Shown one piece after another: positions 7,003 to 16,955 of a stretch of DNA of 64,000 bases. A model generated the notes under the pieces. The model ran no database searches and was not told the DNA's origin. It worked only from the letters and a program-made list of their open reading frames with translations. Source of the stretch: Amycolatopsis endophytica (GTDB lineage Bacteria > Actinomycetota > Actinomycetes > Mycobacteriales > Pseudonocardiaceae); the NCBI RefSeq assembly GCF_013410405.1, contig NZ_JACCFK010000001.1, positions 62,001 through 126,000 of the forward strand, in the 5' to 3' direction. The stretch's first letter is position 1. Each line of letters begins with the position of its first letter. The position numbers and the translations under genes are program-made.

Positions 7003-9627
7003 TCACGCCGCGGGCAACGAACCCAGCCGCGCGGTCAGGCGCTCGATATCCGCCGCCGCGGCATCACGCCGCACCTTGATCTTGTCCACGACCGCTGCCG
7101 GCGCCTTGTCCAGGAACGCCTGGTTCCCGAGCTTGCCCTCGGTCTGCTTCAGCTCCTTCTGGGCCGCCGTCAGGTCCTTCTCCAGCCGCTTCCGCTCGGC
7201 TGCCACGTCGACCGCGCCGGAGAGGTCCAGTTCGACGTGCACGGTGCCGCCGGACAGGCTCACTTCGAGCGAAGCCGAGGCGGTGAAGCCGTCCTCCGGG
7301 GCGGTCAGCCGCGCCAGCGCGCGAACCTCCTCGTCGTGGCCGGACACCTCGGTGAAGCCGTCACCGCCCACCCGCGCCGCGACGCGCTGTCCCGGTTTGA
7401 GGCCCTGGTCCGACCGGAACCGGCGGATCTCGGTGATGAGCTTCTGCACGTCGGCGATCCGGGCGTCCGCCGCCGCGTCCACGTACGAAGCGTCCGGCTT
7501 CGGCCAGGGCGCGATCACGATCGACTCACCACCGGTCAGCGCCCGCCACAGCTTCTCGGTGATGAACGGGATCACCGGGTGCAAAAGCCGCAGCACCGTG
7601 TCGAACACGTGCCCCAGCACCGCGCGGGTGCTCTCCGCCCTGCCGCCGGCGATCTGGACCTTCGCCAGCTCCAGGTACCAGTCGCACAGCTCGTCCCAGG
7701 TGAAGTGGTAGAGCCGGTCGGTGGCCTTGGCGAACTGGAAGTCCTCCAGCAGCTCGTCCACTTCGGACAGCGTGGTGGCGAGGCGGCCGAGGATCCAGCG
7801 GTCGGCCTCGGTCAGCTCGGCGGCGGGCGGCACCGGTGTCGCCACCGTCGCGCCGTTCATCAGCGCGAACTTGGTGGCGTTCCACAGTTTCGTGCAGAAG
7901 TTGCGCGAACCGGCGGCCCACTCCTCGGCCACCGCCATGTCCGATCCGGGGTTCGCGCCGCGCGCGAGGGTGAAGCGGGTGGCGTCCGCGCCGTAGCTGT
8001 CCATCCAGTCCAGCGGGTCGATGCCGTTGCCACGCGACTTCGACATCTTCTTGCCGAACTGGTCGCGGATCAGGCCGTGCAGGTAGACGTGGTCGAACGG
8101 CTGGACACCGTCACCGCCGTACAGGCCGAACATCATCATCCTGGCGACCCAGAAGAAGAGGATGTCGTAGCCGGTGGACAGCACGCTGGTCGGGTAGAAC
8201 TTCGCCAGCTCCGGCGTCCGCTCCGGCCAGCCCAGCGTCGACAGCGGCCACAGGCCCGACGAGAACCAGGTGTCCAGGACGTCCGGGTCCTGCGTCCAGC
8301 CCGCACCGGACGGCGGCTGCTCGTCCGGCCCGACGCACACGGTCTCACCGTCCGGGCCGTACCAGACCGGGATGCGGTGCCCCCACCACAACTGGCGCGA
8401 GATCGTCCAGTCGTGCATGTTGTCGACCCAGTCGAAGTAGCGCTTCTCCAGCTCCGGCGGGTGGATCTTGGTGCGGCCGTCGCGGACCGCGTCACCGGCC
8501 GCGCGGGCCAGCGGCTCGACCTTGACCCACCACTGCAGCGACAGCCGCGGCTCCACGACCGTGTCACACCGCGAACAGTGCCCGACCGCGTGCAGGTACG
8601 GGCGCTTCTCCGCGACGATCCGGCCCTGCTCCCGCAGCGCGGCGACGATCGCAGGACGCGCCTCGAACCGGTCGAGCCCCTGGAACGGCCCGGCCGCGGT
8701 GATCGTGGCGCGCTCGTCCATGATCGTCGGCATCGGCAGGTTGTGCCGGCGGCCGATCTCGAAGTCGTTCGGATCGTGCGCCGGGGTCACCTTGACCGCG
8801 CCGGTGCCGAACTCGGGGTCGACGTGCTCGTCGGCGATCACCGGGATGCGGCGGCCGGTCAGCGGCAGCTCGACCTCGGTGCCGACCAGGTGCCGGTAGC
8901 GCTCGTCGTCCGGGTGCACGGCGACCGCGGTGTCGCCCAGCATCGTCTCGGCACGCGTGGTGGCCACGACGATCGAGTTCTCGCCGTCGCCATACCGGAT
9001 CGAGACGAGTTCGCCCTCGTCCTCGGAGTGGTCGACCTCGATGTCCGACAGCGCCGTCATGCAGCGCGGGCACCAGTTGATGATGCGCTCGGCGCGGTAG
9101 ATCAGGCCCTCGTCGAACAGGCGCTTGAAGATCGTCTGGACGGCCTTGGACAGGCCCTCGTCCATCGTGAAGCGCTCACGCGACCAGTCGACGCCGTCGC
9201 CGAGGCGGCGCATCTGGCCGAGGATGCGGCCGCCGTACTCGGCCTTCCACTCCCAGACCCGCTCGACGAACTTCTCGCGGCCCAGGTCGTGGCGCGACAG
9301 GCCGGACTTGGCCAGCTCGCGCTCCACCGCGTTCTGGGTCGCGATGCCGGCGTGGTCCATGCCCGGCAGCCAGAGGACCTCGTAGCCCTGCATGCGGCGG
9401 CGGCGGGTCATCACGTCCATCAACGTGTGGTTGAGCGCGTGACCCATGTGCAGGCTGCCGTTCACGTTCGGCGGCGGCAGCACGATGGTGAACGGAGGCT
9501 TGTCCGACGCGGCGTCGGCCGTGAAGTAGCCCGCGTCTACCCACCGCTGGTAGAGGGCGGCTTCTTCCTCGGCCGGGTTCCACGCGGCCGGGAGGGCGGA
9601 CTGCTGGTCAAGGGCGTTCTCCGTCAC
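7003..9627 (-). CDS. valS: Valine--tRNA ligase
   Basis: An 874-residue class Ia aminoacyl-tRNA synthetase that charges tRNA-Val in the cytoplasm. The HIGH signature appears as HMGH inside [19 protein letters not shown] near residue 60. The KMSKS loop is KKMSKSRGN near residue 525. An editing CP1 domain lies between them, then a zinc-ribbon-like CSRCD, the anticodon-binding helices and a C-terminal coiled-coil arm (residues 800-874). The start is GTG with no strong ribosome site. Its position upstream of the clp/tig block matches the order known in mycobacteria. Confidence 0.97.
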   Translation of the reverse strand: MTENALDQQSALPAAWNPAEEEAALYQRWVDAGYFTADAASDKPPFTIVLPPPNVNGSLHMGHALNHTLMDVMTRRRRMQGYEVLWLPGMDHAGIATQNAVERELAKSGLSRHDLGREKFVERVWEWKAEYGGRILGQMRRLGDGVDWSRERFTMDEGLSKAVQTIFKRLFDEGLIYRAERIINWCPRCMTALSDIEVDHSEDEGELVSIRYGDGENSIVVATTRAETMLGDTAVAVHPDDERYRHLVGTEVELPLTGRRIPVIADEHVDPEFGTGAVKVTPAHDPNDFEIGRRHNLPMPTIMDERATITAAGPFQGLDRFEARPAIVAALREQGRIVAEKRPYLHAVGHCSRCDTVVEPRLSLQWWVKVEPLARAAGDAVRDGRTKIHPPELEKRYFDWVDNMHDWTISRQLWWGHRIPVWYGPDGETVCVGPDEQPPSGAGWTQDPDVLDTWFSSGLWPLSTLGWPERTPELAKFYPTSVLSTGYDILFFWVARMMMFGLYGGDGVQPFDHVYLHGLIRDQFGKKMSKSRGNGIDPLDWMDSYGADATRFTLARGANPGSDMAVAEEWAAGSRNFCTKLWNATKFALMNGATVATPVPPAAELTEADRWILGRLATTLSEVDELLEDFQFAKATDRLYHFTWDELCDWYLELAKVQIAGGRAESTRAVLGHVFDTVLRLLHPVIPFITEKLWRALTGGESIVIAPWPKPDASYVDAAADARIADVQKLITEIRRFRSDQGLKPGQRVAARVGGDGFTEVSGHDEEVRALARLTAPEDGFTASASLEVSLSGGTVHVELDLSGAVDVAAERKRLEKDLTAAQKELKQTEGKLGNQAFLDKAPAAVVDKIKVRRDAAAADIERLTARLGSLPAA

Positions 9628-10142
9628 AACCGGTAAGTGTACGAACCGGCCGATCGGCGCTGCATCCGCAGTACCCCGCGGCCCGGAATGATCCGGGGCA
9701 CACGCCGTAACGATCTTCCGCTTCCGGCGACATGGGAGCGAGATCGAAGCGGCAGGCGGGTCCGAAGTGGACGAGCCCAGACCTGGAGCGAGCCGGTCGG
9801 CGGCCTGGCCGTCCCGCCCGCGGCCCGCCCCGGATCACCGGCACGATCACGGCGGCGGGGGGACGCGACGCCTCGCCCCTGGCGCTCCACGCCACCTGCT
9901 CGGTCGCCTACGCGTTCGCTCCGGGCAGCCATGCCCGACCCTGAGGCCGGGCGACATCGACGCCTTCCTCCGGTACGAGGTCGTCCGGGGTACTTCCGTC
10001 TACAGCGAACCGAACCCGGGCATCGACGACACCGGAGGCTTCGACGAGGCGGCCACGGACGACGTCACCGAGCCGATGCCCGGGTTCACCGGCAGTTGCG
10101 AGTGAGTTCGACAGGCTGAACTCAACAGCCTAGGCTGTCTAA
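9628..10142. other. 515-bp gap with no convincing gene
   Basis: Several overlapping open frames exist in this gap on both strands. The two best plus-strand ones, of 70 and 112 codons (ending at 9944 and 10105), are arginine- and proline-rich, have no ribosome site and show no recognised domain. The 112-codon frame ends in a more protein-like acidic segment (DIDAFLRYEVVRGTSVYSEP), so a decayed gene is possible. The right edge holds the MarR operator and an additional GAGTTC/GAACTC inverted repeat at 10104-10123. Confidence 0.5.
10125..10138. promoter_or_regulatory. Palindromic operator of the MarR gene
   Basis: ACAGCCTAGGCTGT is a perfect 14-bp palindrome ending 4 bases before the MarR ATG. 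Its TAGGCT half (10131-10136) sits exactly where a -10 box would be for a leaderless transcript starting at the ATG. It is a probable autorepression site. Confidence 0.6.
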
Positions 10143-10580
10143 ATGACCCGCGTACCGAACGATGTCGCACGCCTCGCCGGTGCGCTGCGCGGCGTCGTCG
10201 GCCAGTTGCATCGCCGCCTGCGGCAGGTCGACAACGCCGAGGTGCTGACCCCGTCGCAGTCGGCTGTGCTCGCGCGGCTGCACCGGGACGGGCCTGCCAC
10301 CCAGGCGCAGCTCGCGGCGGCCGAGCACGTGCGCCAGCAGTCGATGGCGGCCACGCTCGGCGCCCTCGACGAGCTGGGGTACCTCAGCCGCACCCGCGAT
10401 CCGGGCGACGGCCGCCGCGTGGTCATCACCCTCTCCGACCTGGGTGAGAAGACCGTGCGCGGCGTGCACCAGCACCGGGAGGAATGGCTGGCCACGGCGC
10501 TCGTCGACGGCCTGACCCCCGAGGAGCACCGGAGACTCGACGAAGTGCTGCCCCTGCTGCGGAAGCTGGCACAGCGATGA
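10143..10580 (+). CDS. MarR-family transcriptional regulator
   Basis: A 145-residue winged-helix regulator. The recognition region is QAQLAAAEHVRQQSMAATLG and the wing follows as RTRDPGDGRRVVITLSDLG, a typical MarR signature. It lies 4 bases upstream of an EmrB/QacA-like MFS exporter gene and is probably cotranscribed with it. Such pairs usually repress efflux until a drug or phenolic ligand binds. The palindrome immediately upstream supports autoregulation. Confidence 0.87.
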   Translation: MTRVPNDVARLAGALRGVVGQLHRRLRQVDNAEVLTPSQSAVLARLHRDGPATQAQLAAAEHVRQQSMAATLGALDELGYLSRTRDPGDGRRVVITLSDLGEKTVRGVHQHREEWLATALVDGLTPEEHRRLDEVLPLLRKLAQR

Positions 10581-10584
10581 GGAA

Positions 10585-11979
10585 GTGGTGACGACGGTTC
10601 AGCGCACGAGCACGCGATCTCCGGCCGCATACCCGCCGCGCATGGTGCTCCCCCTGGTGGCCAGCGCGGTGCTGAACCCCATCAACTCGACCCTGATCGC
10701 CGTGGCGCTGGTGCCGATCGGCGAGGCGTTCGGCGCCTGTCCGGGCGCGACGGCGTGGCTGATCACGTCGCTGTACCTGGCCACCGCCGTCGGGCAACCG
10801 GTGGTCGGCCTGTTCGTCGACCGCTTCGGCGCGCGGCGCGTGCTGATCGCCGGTGCGGTGATCGTGCTGGTCGCGGGTATCGGCGGGCTGCTCGCGTTCT
10901 CGCTGGGCTGGCTGATCGCGGTCCGGGTCGTGCTCGGGATCGGCACGTGCGCGGGCTTTCCCGCGGCGATGGCCGTGCTGCGCAAGCGCGCGGACGCCAT
11001 CGGCGGCGGGGTGCCGAGCCGGGTCCTGTCGGTGCTCGCGATGTCTTCGCAGACCGTCATGGTGATCGGCCCGACGCTGGGTGGCGCGCTGATCGGCCTG
11101 GCGGGCTGGCCGGCGATCTTCGCCGTCAACATCCCGCTCGCGGCCGTCGCGCTGGTGCTCGCGCTTGTCTGGGTGCCGAAGGACCCGGTGCACACCGGCC
11201 CGCGGGAGCCGGTCGACGTCGCCGGGATCGCCCTGTTCTCCACGACGCTGCTCGCGGTGCTGCTGTACGTGATGGCGCCCGCCGTGTCCGACCTGTACCT
11301 GCTCGGGCTGGCCCTGGTGCTCGGCTGGCTCTTCGTCCGGGTCGAGCTGCGGGCCCGCCGACCGTTCGTCGACCTGCGGATGCTCGCCGGTAACGGCCCG
11401 CTGCTGCGCACCTACCTGCGGCAGGCGCTGGCGTTCCTCATCGTCTACTCGATCATGTTCGGTTACGTCCAGTGGCTGGAGTCCGCGCGCGGGCTCAGCG
11501 AGTCGGCGGCGGGCGCGCTGCTGACGCCGATGTCGGTGGTCGCCGTGCTGGCGGCGGCTTCGGCGGGCAAGCCGACGCGGCTCAAGGGCCGCCTGGTCGT
11601 CAACTCGCTGGCGCTGCTCGCCGGGTCGGTGCTGCTGCTGTTCGTCGGGGACGGCACGTGGATCGGGGCGCTGGTCGTGCTCGCCGCGGTCTTCGGGCTG
11701 GGCCAGGGGCTGACCAGTGTGACCAACCAGACCGTCCTCTACGAGCAGACCCCGCCGGAGGTGATCGGCACCGCCAGCGGCCTGTTCCGCACCGCCCAGT
11801 ACCTCGGCGCGATCGGCTCGTCGACGCTGATCGCGCTGTGCTTCGGCGACCGGGCCGGCTCGCTTGGCCTGCACGAGCTGGCGGCGGCGCTGATCGTGAT
11901 CGGCGCCGTGCTGTTCACGCTGACAGTGGCCGACCGGCAACTCGGTACTCGCGCGAAAGCGGCCGCTGACGCAAGATAG
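10585..11979 (+). CDS. MFS transporter, probable multidrug exporter
   Basis: A 464-residue membrane protein of the major facilitator superfamily with at least 12 hydrophobic helices. Motif A appears as GLFVDRFGARRVLIAGA after helix 2, and the LPVSA-type DHA2 opening (NPINSTLIAVALVPIGEAF) is present at helix 1. These point to proton-driven drug export. It follows the MarR gene by 4 bases. Two consecutive GTG codons could start it. Its TAG stop shares a base with the GTG of the molybdoenzyme gene, so the latter may be read from the same transcript. Confidence 0.87.
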   Translation: MVTTVQRTSTRSPAAYPPRMVLPLVASAVLNPINSTLIAVALVPIGEAFGACPGATAWLITSLYLATAVGQPVVGLFVDRFGARRVLIAGAVIVLVAGIGGLLAFSLGWLIAVRVVLGIGTCAGFPAAMAVLRKRADAIGGGVPSRVLSVLAMSSQTVMVIGPTLGGALIGLAGWPAIFAVNIPLAAVALVLALVWVPKDPVHTGPREPVDVAGIALFSTTLLAVLLYVMAPAVSDLYLLGLALVLGWLFVRVELRARRPFVDLRMLAGNGPLLRTYLRQALAFLIVYSIMFGYVQWLESARGLSESAAGALLTPMSVVAVLAAASAGKPTRLKGRLVVNSLALLAGSVLLLFVGDGTWIGALVVLAAVFGLGQGLTSVTNQTVLYEQTPPEVIGTASGLFRTAQYLGAIGSSTLIALCFGDRAGSLGLHELAAALIVIGAVLFTLTVADRQLGTRAKAAADAR

Positions 11980-14306
11980 TGGACGTGACACGCAACGCCC
12001 CTCGCGCCGACATCGACGAAGCCGCACTCGAAGTGCACAAGCCCAAGGAGTGGGCGGCAGGAATTCCCGGGGTGGCGGTGTCACTCCTGCGCGGCGTCGA
12101 ACAGATGGGCACCGGCCGCACCGTGAAGACGCTGCGCCTGCTCAACCAGCGTGAGGGGTTCGACTGCCCCGGCTGCGCCTGGCCGGAGCCGCGCGCGGAG
12201 GACGGCGAGCACCGCAAGCTCGCCGAGTTCTGCGAGAACGGCGCGAAGGCCGTGGCCGAGGAAGCCACGAAACGGCGCGTCGGCCCGGAGTTCTTCGCCC
12301 GGCACTCCGTCGAGGAGCTGCACGGCCGCACCGACTTCTGGCTCGGGCAGCAGGGCAGGCTCACCGAGCCGATGGTGCTGCGTGAGGGCGGCACGCACTA
12401 CGAACCGATCACCTGGGACAGCGCTTTCCAGCTGATCGCGGGCAAGCTCAAGGCGCTGGACAGCCCGGACGAGGCGGTCTTCTACACCTCCGGCCGCACC
12501 AGCAACGAGGCCGCGTTCCTCTACCAGCTGCTGGTGCGCTCGTTCGGCACCAACAACCTGCCGGACTGCAGCAACATGTGCCACGAGTCCTCCGGCGCCG
12601 CGTTGTCGGAGTCCTACGGGATCGGCAAGGGGTCGGTGAGCCTGGCCGACATCCACCACGCGGACCTGATCGTGGTCGTCGGCCAGAATCCGGGCACGAA
12701 CCACCCGCGCATGCTGTCCGCGCTGGAAGAGGCGAAGGGCCGCGGCGCGAAGGTGATCGCGGTGAACCCGTTGCCGGAGGCCGGGTTGATGCGGTTCAAG
12801 AACCCGCAGAACCCGCGTGGCGTGGTCGGCAAGGGCACGCCACTGGCGGACGAGTTCGCGCAGATCCGTCTCGGCGGCGACCTGGCGTTGTTCCAGGCGA
12901 TCGGGCACCTGCTGCTCTCGTGGGAGGAGGACGCGCCGGGCACGATCGTGGACCGGGCGTTCGTCGACTCCTCCACGCACGGCTTCGACGACTGGGCGAA
13001 GAGCCTGCAGGAGATCGACTGGTCCGCGATCGGCGAGGCCACCGGCCTGGACCGCGAGCAGATCGAACGGATCGCGCGGATGATCGCCACGTCCGAGCGG
13101 ACGGTCTACTGCTGGGCCATGGGGATCACGCAGCACCGGCACGCGGTCGCGACCATCCAGGAAATCTCCAACCTCGCGTTCGCGCGCGGCATGATCGGCA
13201 AGCCGGGGGCCGGCCTGTGCCCGGTGCGCGGGCATTCGAACGTGCAGGGCGACCGGACGATGGGCGTCTGGGAGAAGATGCCCGAGACGTTCCTGGGGCG
13301 GCTGGAAGACGAGTTCGGCATCCCCGTGCCGCGGAAGCACGGGTTCGACACGGTCGACGCGATCCGCGCGATGCGGGACGGCCGGGGCAGGGTTTTCCTC
13401 GGCATGGGCGGCAACTTCGCCGCCGCCACACCGGATTCGGAACTGACCGAGCGGGCGTTGCGGTCGTGCGAGCTGACCGTGCACGTGTCCACGAAGCTGA
13501 ACCGGTCGCACGTGGTGCCGGGGAAGATCGCGCTGATCCTGCCGACGCTGGGCCGCACGGAGCGCGACACGCAGGCCGCGGGCGAGCAGTTCGTGACGGT
13601 CGAGGATTCGATGTCGTGCGTGCACGTCTCACGCGGGCGGTTGAAGCCGGCGAGCGCGGAGCTGCTGTCCGAGGTGGCCATCATCTGCCGCCTCGCCGCC
13701 GAGTTGTTCGGCGACGACCACGCCGTGCCGTGGCGCGACTTCGAGGGTGACTACGACCGGATCCGCGACCGGATCGCGCGGGTCGTGCCCGGTTGCGAAG
13801 ACTACAACGCGAAGGTGCGCCGGCCGGACGGTTTCGTCCTGCCCCACCCGCCGCGCGATTCCCGGTCGTTCGTGACCTCGACCGGCAAGGCGAACTTCAC
13901 GACCAGCGACCTGGAGTTCCCGCGTGTTCCGGCGGGACGGCTGCTGCTGCAGACGCTGCGCAGCCACGACCAGTACAACACCACGATCTACGGCCTGTCC
14001 GACAGGTATCGCGGCATCGAGGACGCCCGCCGGGTCGTGCTGGTGAACCCGGAGGACGTCGCGGCGCTGGGCTTCACGGACGGTCAGCTGGTCGACCTGG
14101 TCTCGGAGTGGGAGGACGGCAGCGAGCGCCGGGCGGACCACTTCCGCATCGTGGCCTACCCGACGGCGCACGGTTGCGCCGCGGCGTACTTCCCCGAAGC
14201 CAACGCCCTGGTACCGCTGGACTCGGTCGCCAAGAAGTCCAACACACCGGTCTCGAAGGCGATCGTGGTCCGCCTGGAACCGGCGAGCGCCAGCGAGCCG
14301 GAGTAA
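11979..14306 (+). CDS. FdhF/YdeP-family molybdopterin oxidoreductase
   Basis: A 775-residue bis-MGD molybdoenzyme of the YdeP type (alpha-subunit-like, formate dehydrogenase superfamily). Residues 63-92 hold cysteines of a modified N-terminal iron-sulfur region (DCPGCAWPEP ... EFCENG). The SNMCHESSG segment near residue 205 is diagnostic of the branch. A C-terminal molybdopterin dinucleotide-binding domain with LRSHDQYNTTIYG follows. The physiological substrate of this branch is not established; acid resistance and formate links are known for E. coli YdeP. FdhD, needed to sulfurate formate-dehydrogenase-type cofactors, is encoded about 6.5 kb downstream. The GTG start overlaps the MFS stop; a second GTG lies two codons on. 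Confidence 0.88.
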   Translation: MDVTRNAPRADIDEAALEVHKPKEWAAGIPGVAVSLLRGVEQMGTGRTVKTLRLLNQREGFDCPGCAWPEPRAEDGEHRKLAEFCENGAKAVAEEATKRRVGPEFFARHSVEELHGRTDFWLGQQGRLTEPMVLREGGTHYEPITWDSAFQLIAGKLKALDSPDEAVFYTSGRTSNEAAFLYQLLVRSFGTNNLPDCSNMCHESSGAALSESYGIGKGSVSLADIHHADLIVVVGQNPGTNHPRMLSALEEAKGRGAKVIAVNPLPEAGLMRFKNPQNPRGVVGKGTPLADEFAQIRLGGDLALFQAIGHLLLSWEEDAPGTIVDRAFVDSSTHGFDDWAKSLQEIDWSAIGEATGLDREQIERIARMIATSERTVYCWAMGITQHRHAVATIQEISNLAFARGMIGKPGAGLCPVRGHSNVQGDRTMGVWEKMPETFLGRLEDEFGIPVPRKHGFDTVDAIRAMRDGRGRVFLGMGGNFAAATPDSELTERALRSCELTVHVSTKLNRSHVVPGKIALILPTLGRTERDTQAAGEQFVTVEDSMSCVHVSRGRLKPASAELLSEVAIICRLAAELFGDDHAVPWRDFEGDYDRIRDRIARVVPGCEDYNAKVRRPDGFVLPHPPRDSRSFVTSTGKANFTTSDLEFPRVPAGRLLLQTLRSHDQYNTTIYGLSDRYRGIEDARRVVLVNPEDVAALGFTDGQLVDLVSEWEDGSERRADHFRIVAYPTAHGCAAAYFPEANALVPLDSVAKKSNTPVSKAIVVRLEPASASEPE

Positions 14307-14428
14307 CACCCGAAGCTGGGTGGTCATCCCGGAGCCAGCCCGTCCGGCGAGGACAATCCCTTGATCTTTGAACCCGCGCGTGGGGCAGGCGGCCGCTGGG
14401 CGCGCCGCCGTCGAGTAGTCGGTCACCA

Positions 14429-14492
14429 CAGACCGCCCCCGCCCCTCCTCGCGGATGGTTTCGGGCTTGGGATGAGGGGCGGGGGAGGTCTG
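14429..14492. terminator. Long hairpin between convergent genes
   Basis: 19-base arms (14429-14447 and 14474-14492) pair with a single mismatch around a 26-base loop. It lies between the 3' ends of the molybdoenzyme and VOC genes. The rest of the 234-bp gap shows nothing else. Confidence 0.6.
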
Positions 14493-14540
14493 GGCCGGTC
14501 GGGTGTGGGCTTGCGTTGCCGGGCGGCGGTCCGTTCGTCC

Positions 14541-15038
14541 TTAGAGAACCGTGTTGCCGTACATCTCGCCGAGCGGGTCGGCGATCAGCTCGATGCGGGC
14601 ACCGTCGGGGTCGCGGAAGTAGACCGAGACGTCGCTGTGCACCGCGTGCTCGACGTCGGCCTCCTCCAGCTTCGTGACGAGCCTTCGCCACCTCTCCGGA
14701 TCGACCGAGATGGCGATGTGGTGCAGGCCGCCGAGCACCTCGGCGTAGGGGCCGACGTCCAGGCCCGGGAAGTCGAAGAACGCCAGGAGGTTGCCGTTGC
14801 CGATGTCGAAGAAGAAGTGCGACGAACCGGGGTAGTCGCGGTTCTCGATCAGCTCGGTGAGCGGGAACTCCAGCAGGTCCTGGTAGAAGCGGACGGTGCG
14901 CTCCACGTCGCTGCTGACGAGCGCGGTGTGGTGCAGTCCGCGCGCGGACGACGGTGGCCGCTGCCCGGCGGGTTTGAGGTGCGTGTCGCGGATGCGGTCC
15001 CGCTCCCGGCGGACCGCGTCGAGGTCGACGGAGGTCAT
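14541..15038 (-). CDS. VOC-family (glyoxalase/extradiol dioxygenase-like) protein
   Basis: A 165-residue protein with one vicinal-oxygen-chelate fold built from two beta-alpha-beta-beta-beta modules. The first opens with GLHHTALVSSDVERTVRFYQ near residue 35. The second contains GLHHIAISV and ends in YFRDPDGARIELI. The His and Glu residues are well placed to bind a divalent metal. About 30 residues of charged helix precede the fold. Members act as glyoxalases, dioxygenases or antibiotic-binding proteins; the reaction here is not known. An SD-like GGAAAG lies just before the ATG. Confidence 0.82.
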   Translation of the reverse strand: MTSVDLDAVRRERDRIRDTHLKPAGQRPPSSARGLHHTALVSSDVERTVRFYQDLLEFPLTELIENRDYPGSSHFFFDIGNGNLLAFFDFPGLDVGPYAEVLGGLHHIAISVDPERWRRLVTKLEEADVEHAVHSDVSVYFRDPDGARIELIADPLGEMYGNTVL

Positions 15039-15099
15039 GGCTGGCGTTCCTTTCCCAGGGTGGGCCCGGCATACCCGCCGGGCACCACCGCTATCCGTG

Positions 15100-15657
15100 T
15101 CAGGCGGCCTTGATCGCGGAGATCTCGAACTCGAGGGTGACCTTCTCGCTCACCAGGACACCACCGGTCTCCAGCGCCGCGTTCCAGGTGACGCCGAAGT
15201 CCTTGCGGTTGATGGTCGTCGAACCCTCGAAGCCGATCCGGGTGTTGCCGAACGGGTCCTGGGCGGTGCCCTCGAACTCGAACGGGACGGTGACGGACTT
15301 GGTCACGCCCTTGACCGTCAGGTCACCGGTCACGTCGAAGCTGCTGTCGCCGGTCTGGGCGATCGACGTGGACACGAAGGTGATCTCCGGGTGCTCGTCC
15401 ATCGCCAGGAAGTCGTTGCTGCGCAGGTGCGCGTCGCGGTCGGCGTTGCGGGTGTCGATGCTGTTCGCGGCGATCTTGACCGACACCGACGAGTTCGCCG
15501 GGTTCCCGCCGTCGATCTTCGCGCTGCCGGAGAACTCGTTGAACGACCCGCGCACCTTGGTCACCATCGCGTGCCGGGCGTGGAAACCGATCCGGGTGTG
15601 GGTCGGGTCCAGGGTGTATTCACCGGTCAGCTGTGCGAACGTGGCCGAAGTGGTCAT
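15100..15657 (-). CDS. YceI-family lipid-binding-like protein
   Basis: A 185-residue protein of the YceI beta-barrel family, which binds polyprenoid or lipid molecules in a long cavity. The family opening GEYTLDPTHTRIGFHARHAM is followed by KVRGSFNEFSGSAKI and a C-terminal NRKDFGVTWNAALETGG. No signal peptide is present, so it should be cytoplasmic as in many actinobacterial members. The start was set at the ATG behind GGGGAGGAC. It is divergent from a MarR gene across a clear palindrome, so it is likely a target of that regulator. Confidence 0.88.
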   Translation of the reverse strand: MTTSATFAQLTGEYTLDPTHTRIGFHARHAMVTKVRGSFNEFSGSAKIDGGNPANSSVSVKIAANSIDTRNADRDAHLRSNDFLAMDEHPEITFVSTSIAQTGDSSFDVTGDLTVKGVTKSVTVPFEFEGTAQDPFGNTRIGFEGSTTINRKDFGVTWNAALETGGVLVSEKVTLEFEISAIKAA

Positions 15658-15704
15658 GAGGTCCTCCCCTGTGGTTGATATGTCGTCGTCACCGTGGCAC
15701 AACT

Positions 15705-15734
15705 TAGATGACGCGTCAACTATTCCCGTATACT
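15705..15734. promoter_or_regulatory. MarR operator and probable leaderless -10 box
   Basis: TAGATGACGCGTCAACTA (15705-15722) is an 18-bp palindrome with one mismatched pair around a perfect TGACGCGTCA core. It lies between yceI and the divergent MarR gene. TATACT at 15729-15734 fits a -10 element placing the transcript start at or next to the MarR ATG. Confidence 0.7.
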
Positions 15735-15741
15735 CGATGCC

Positions 15742-16215
15742 ATGACCCGGTGGCTCGATGATGGCGAACAGCAGGCGTGGCGTGCGTACGTGAAGATGCA
15801 GAGTCACCTGAACGCGGCAGTGGGCCGCCGCATGCAGGCCGATTCGCAGCTGTCCCTGCCGGACTTCGAGGTACTGGTCCAGCTCACCGACACCGCCGAG
15901 GGCCGGGTCCGGGTGTTCGAGCTGGCGCGGGCGCTGGACTGGGAGAAGAGCAGGCTGTCACACCACCTGCGGCGCATGCAGAAGCGCGGCTTGGTGTCAC
16001 GCGAGGAGTGCCCGGACGACGCCCGGGGCGCCTTCATCGTGCTGACGGCGGAGGGCCGGAAAGCGATCGAGCAGGCCGCGCCGCACCACGTGGAGACCGT
16101 GCGGAAGCTGGTGTTCGACGTGCTGACGCGTGAGCAGGTGGACGCCCTCCAGGCGATTTCCGAGCAGATCCTGCGCGCGGTCCGCCCGGAGGACTGCCCT
16201 CAGGACCGCAGGTAG
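15742..16215 (+). CDS. MarR-family transcriptional regulator
   Basis: A 157-residue winged-helix protein. The DNA-binding region is RVFELARALDWEKSRLSHHL, with the wing at REECPDDARGAFIVLTAEG. The N-terminal MTRWLDDGEQQAWRAYVKM is typical of actinobacterial MarR proteins linked to yceI and redox-stress genes. The divergent yceI gene and the shared palindrome suggest joint control. Its 3' end overlaps the convergent SDR gene by 16 bases. Confidence 0.87.
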   Translation: MTRWLDDGEQQAWRAYVKMQSHLNAAVGRRMQADSQLSLPDFEVLVQLTDTAEGRVRVFELARALDWEKSRLSHHLRRMQKRGLVSREECPDDARGAFIVLTAEGRKAIEQAAPHHVETVRKLVFDVLTREQVDALQAISEQILRAVRPEDCPQDRR

Positions 16216-16955
16216 GACGCCCCGTTGAGGTCGAGGATCGCGCCCGAGGCCCACTCGGCCTCACCCGAGGCCAGGTAGACCACGGCCGCGGCGATCTCCC
16301 CCGGCTCCGCGACCCGGCCGAGCGGTGACTGGGCACGCAGCGCGTCGCCCCGCTCCCCGGTCAGCCAGTCCGCCACCCGTTCGGTCGCGATGAACCCGGG
16401 TGCGACGGAGCTGACCGCGATGCCGTGCGGCGCCAGGTGCACCGCGAGCGACTGGCCCATCGAGTGCAGCGCGGCCTTCGTCGCACCGTAGGCGGGGTGG
16501 TCCGGCTCACCGCGGAAGGCGCCGCGCGAGCCGACGTTGACCACGCGTCCGGCGGCGCCACGGGCGATCATGTGCCGGGCGACGCAGAACGTGAGATCGG
16601 CCGCGCCGAGCAGGTTGACCTCGACCGACTGCCGCCACACCGCCTGCCAGTGCTCGAAGCTGGTGTCCGCGAGCGGGTGCGCGGTGTCGGCGGTCGTCAC
16701 CACGGCCGCGTTGTTGACCAGGACGTCGACGCCGCCCAGGGCTTCCTCAGCGGCGTCGGCGATCCGCTGGGCCTCGCGAATGTCGCCCTGGACCAACGTG
16801 TGACCCTCGCCCGGTAACCCGGCCAGCGTGGCCTCCGCGTCGGCGCGGTTGCTGTTGAAGTGCACCGCGACCCGGTCGCCACGACCCGCGAAGGCCGTCG
16901 CGACCGCGCGGCCCAGCCCGGACGCGGCGCCGGTGACGAGAACTCCGCGGCTCAC
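16200..16955 (-). CDS. SDR-family NAD(P)-dependent oxidoreductase
   Basis: A 251-residue short-chain dehydrogenase. The cofactor-binding TGAASGLG lies at residues 8-15, and NNAAV follows near residue 80. The catalytic serine is within [10 protein letters not shown], and Tyr-Lys is in YGATK. The C-terminal [19 protein letters not shown] is standard for classical SDRs. The GTG start overlaps the VOC stop as GTGA, so the two are coupled. The pair, divergent from an FCD-type GntR regulator, looks like a small catabolic module; the substrate is unknown. Confidence 0.86.
   Translation of the reverse strand: MSRGVLVTGAASGLGRAVATAFAGRGDRVAVHFNSNRADAEATLAGLPGEGHTLVQGDIREAQRIADAAEEALGGVDVLVNNAAVVTTADTAHPLADTSFEHWQAVWRQSVEVNLLGAADLTFCVARHMIARGAAGRVVNVGSRGAFRGEPDHPAYGATKAALHSMGQSLAVHLAPHGIAVSSVAPGFIATERVADWLTGERGDALRAQSPLGRVAEPGEIAAAVVYLASGEAEWASGAILDLNGASYLRS

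Noticed and set aside
7237..9636. A 799-codon open frame on the plus strand opposite valS
   Set aside because: It is a shadow of valS caused by GC-rich third positions: arginine-, histidine- and valine-rich, with no domain and no ribosome site.
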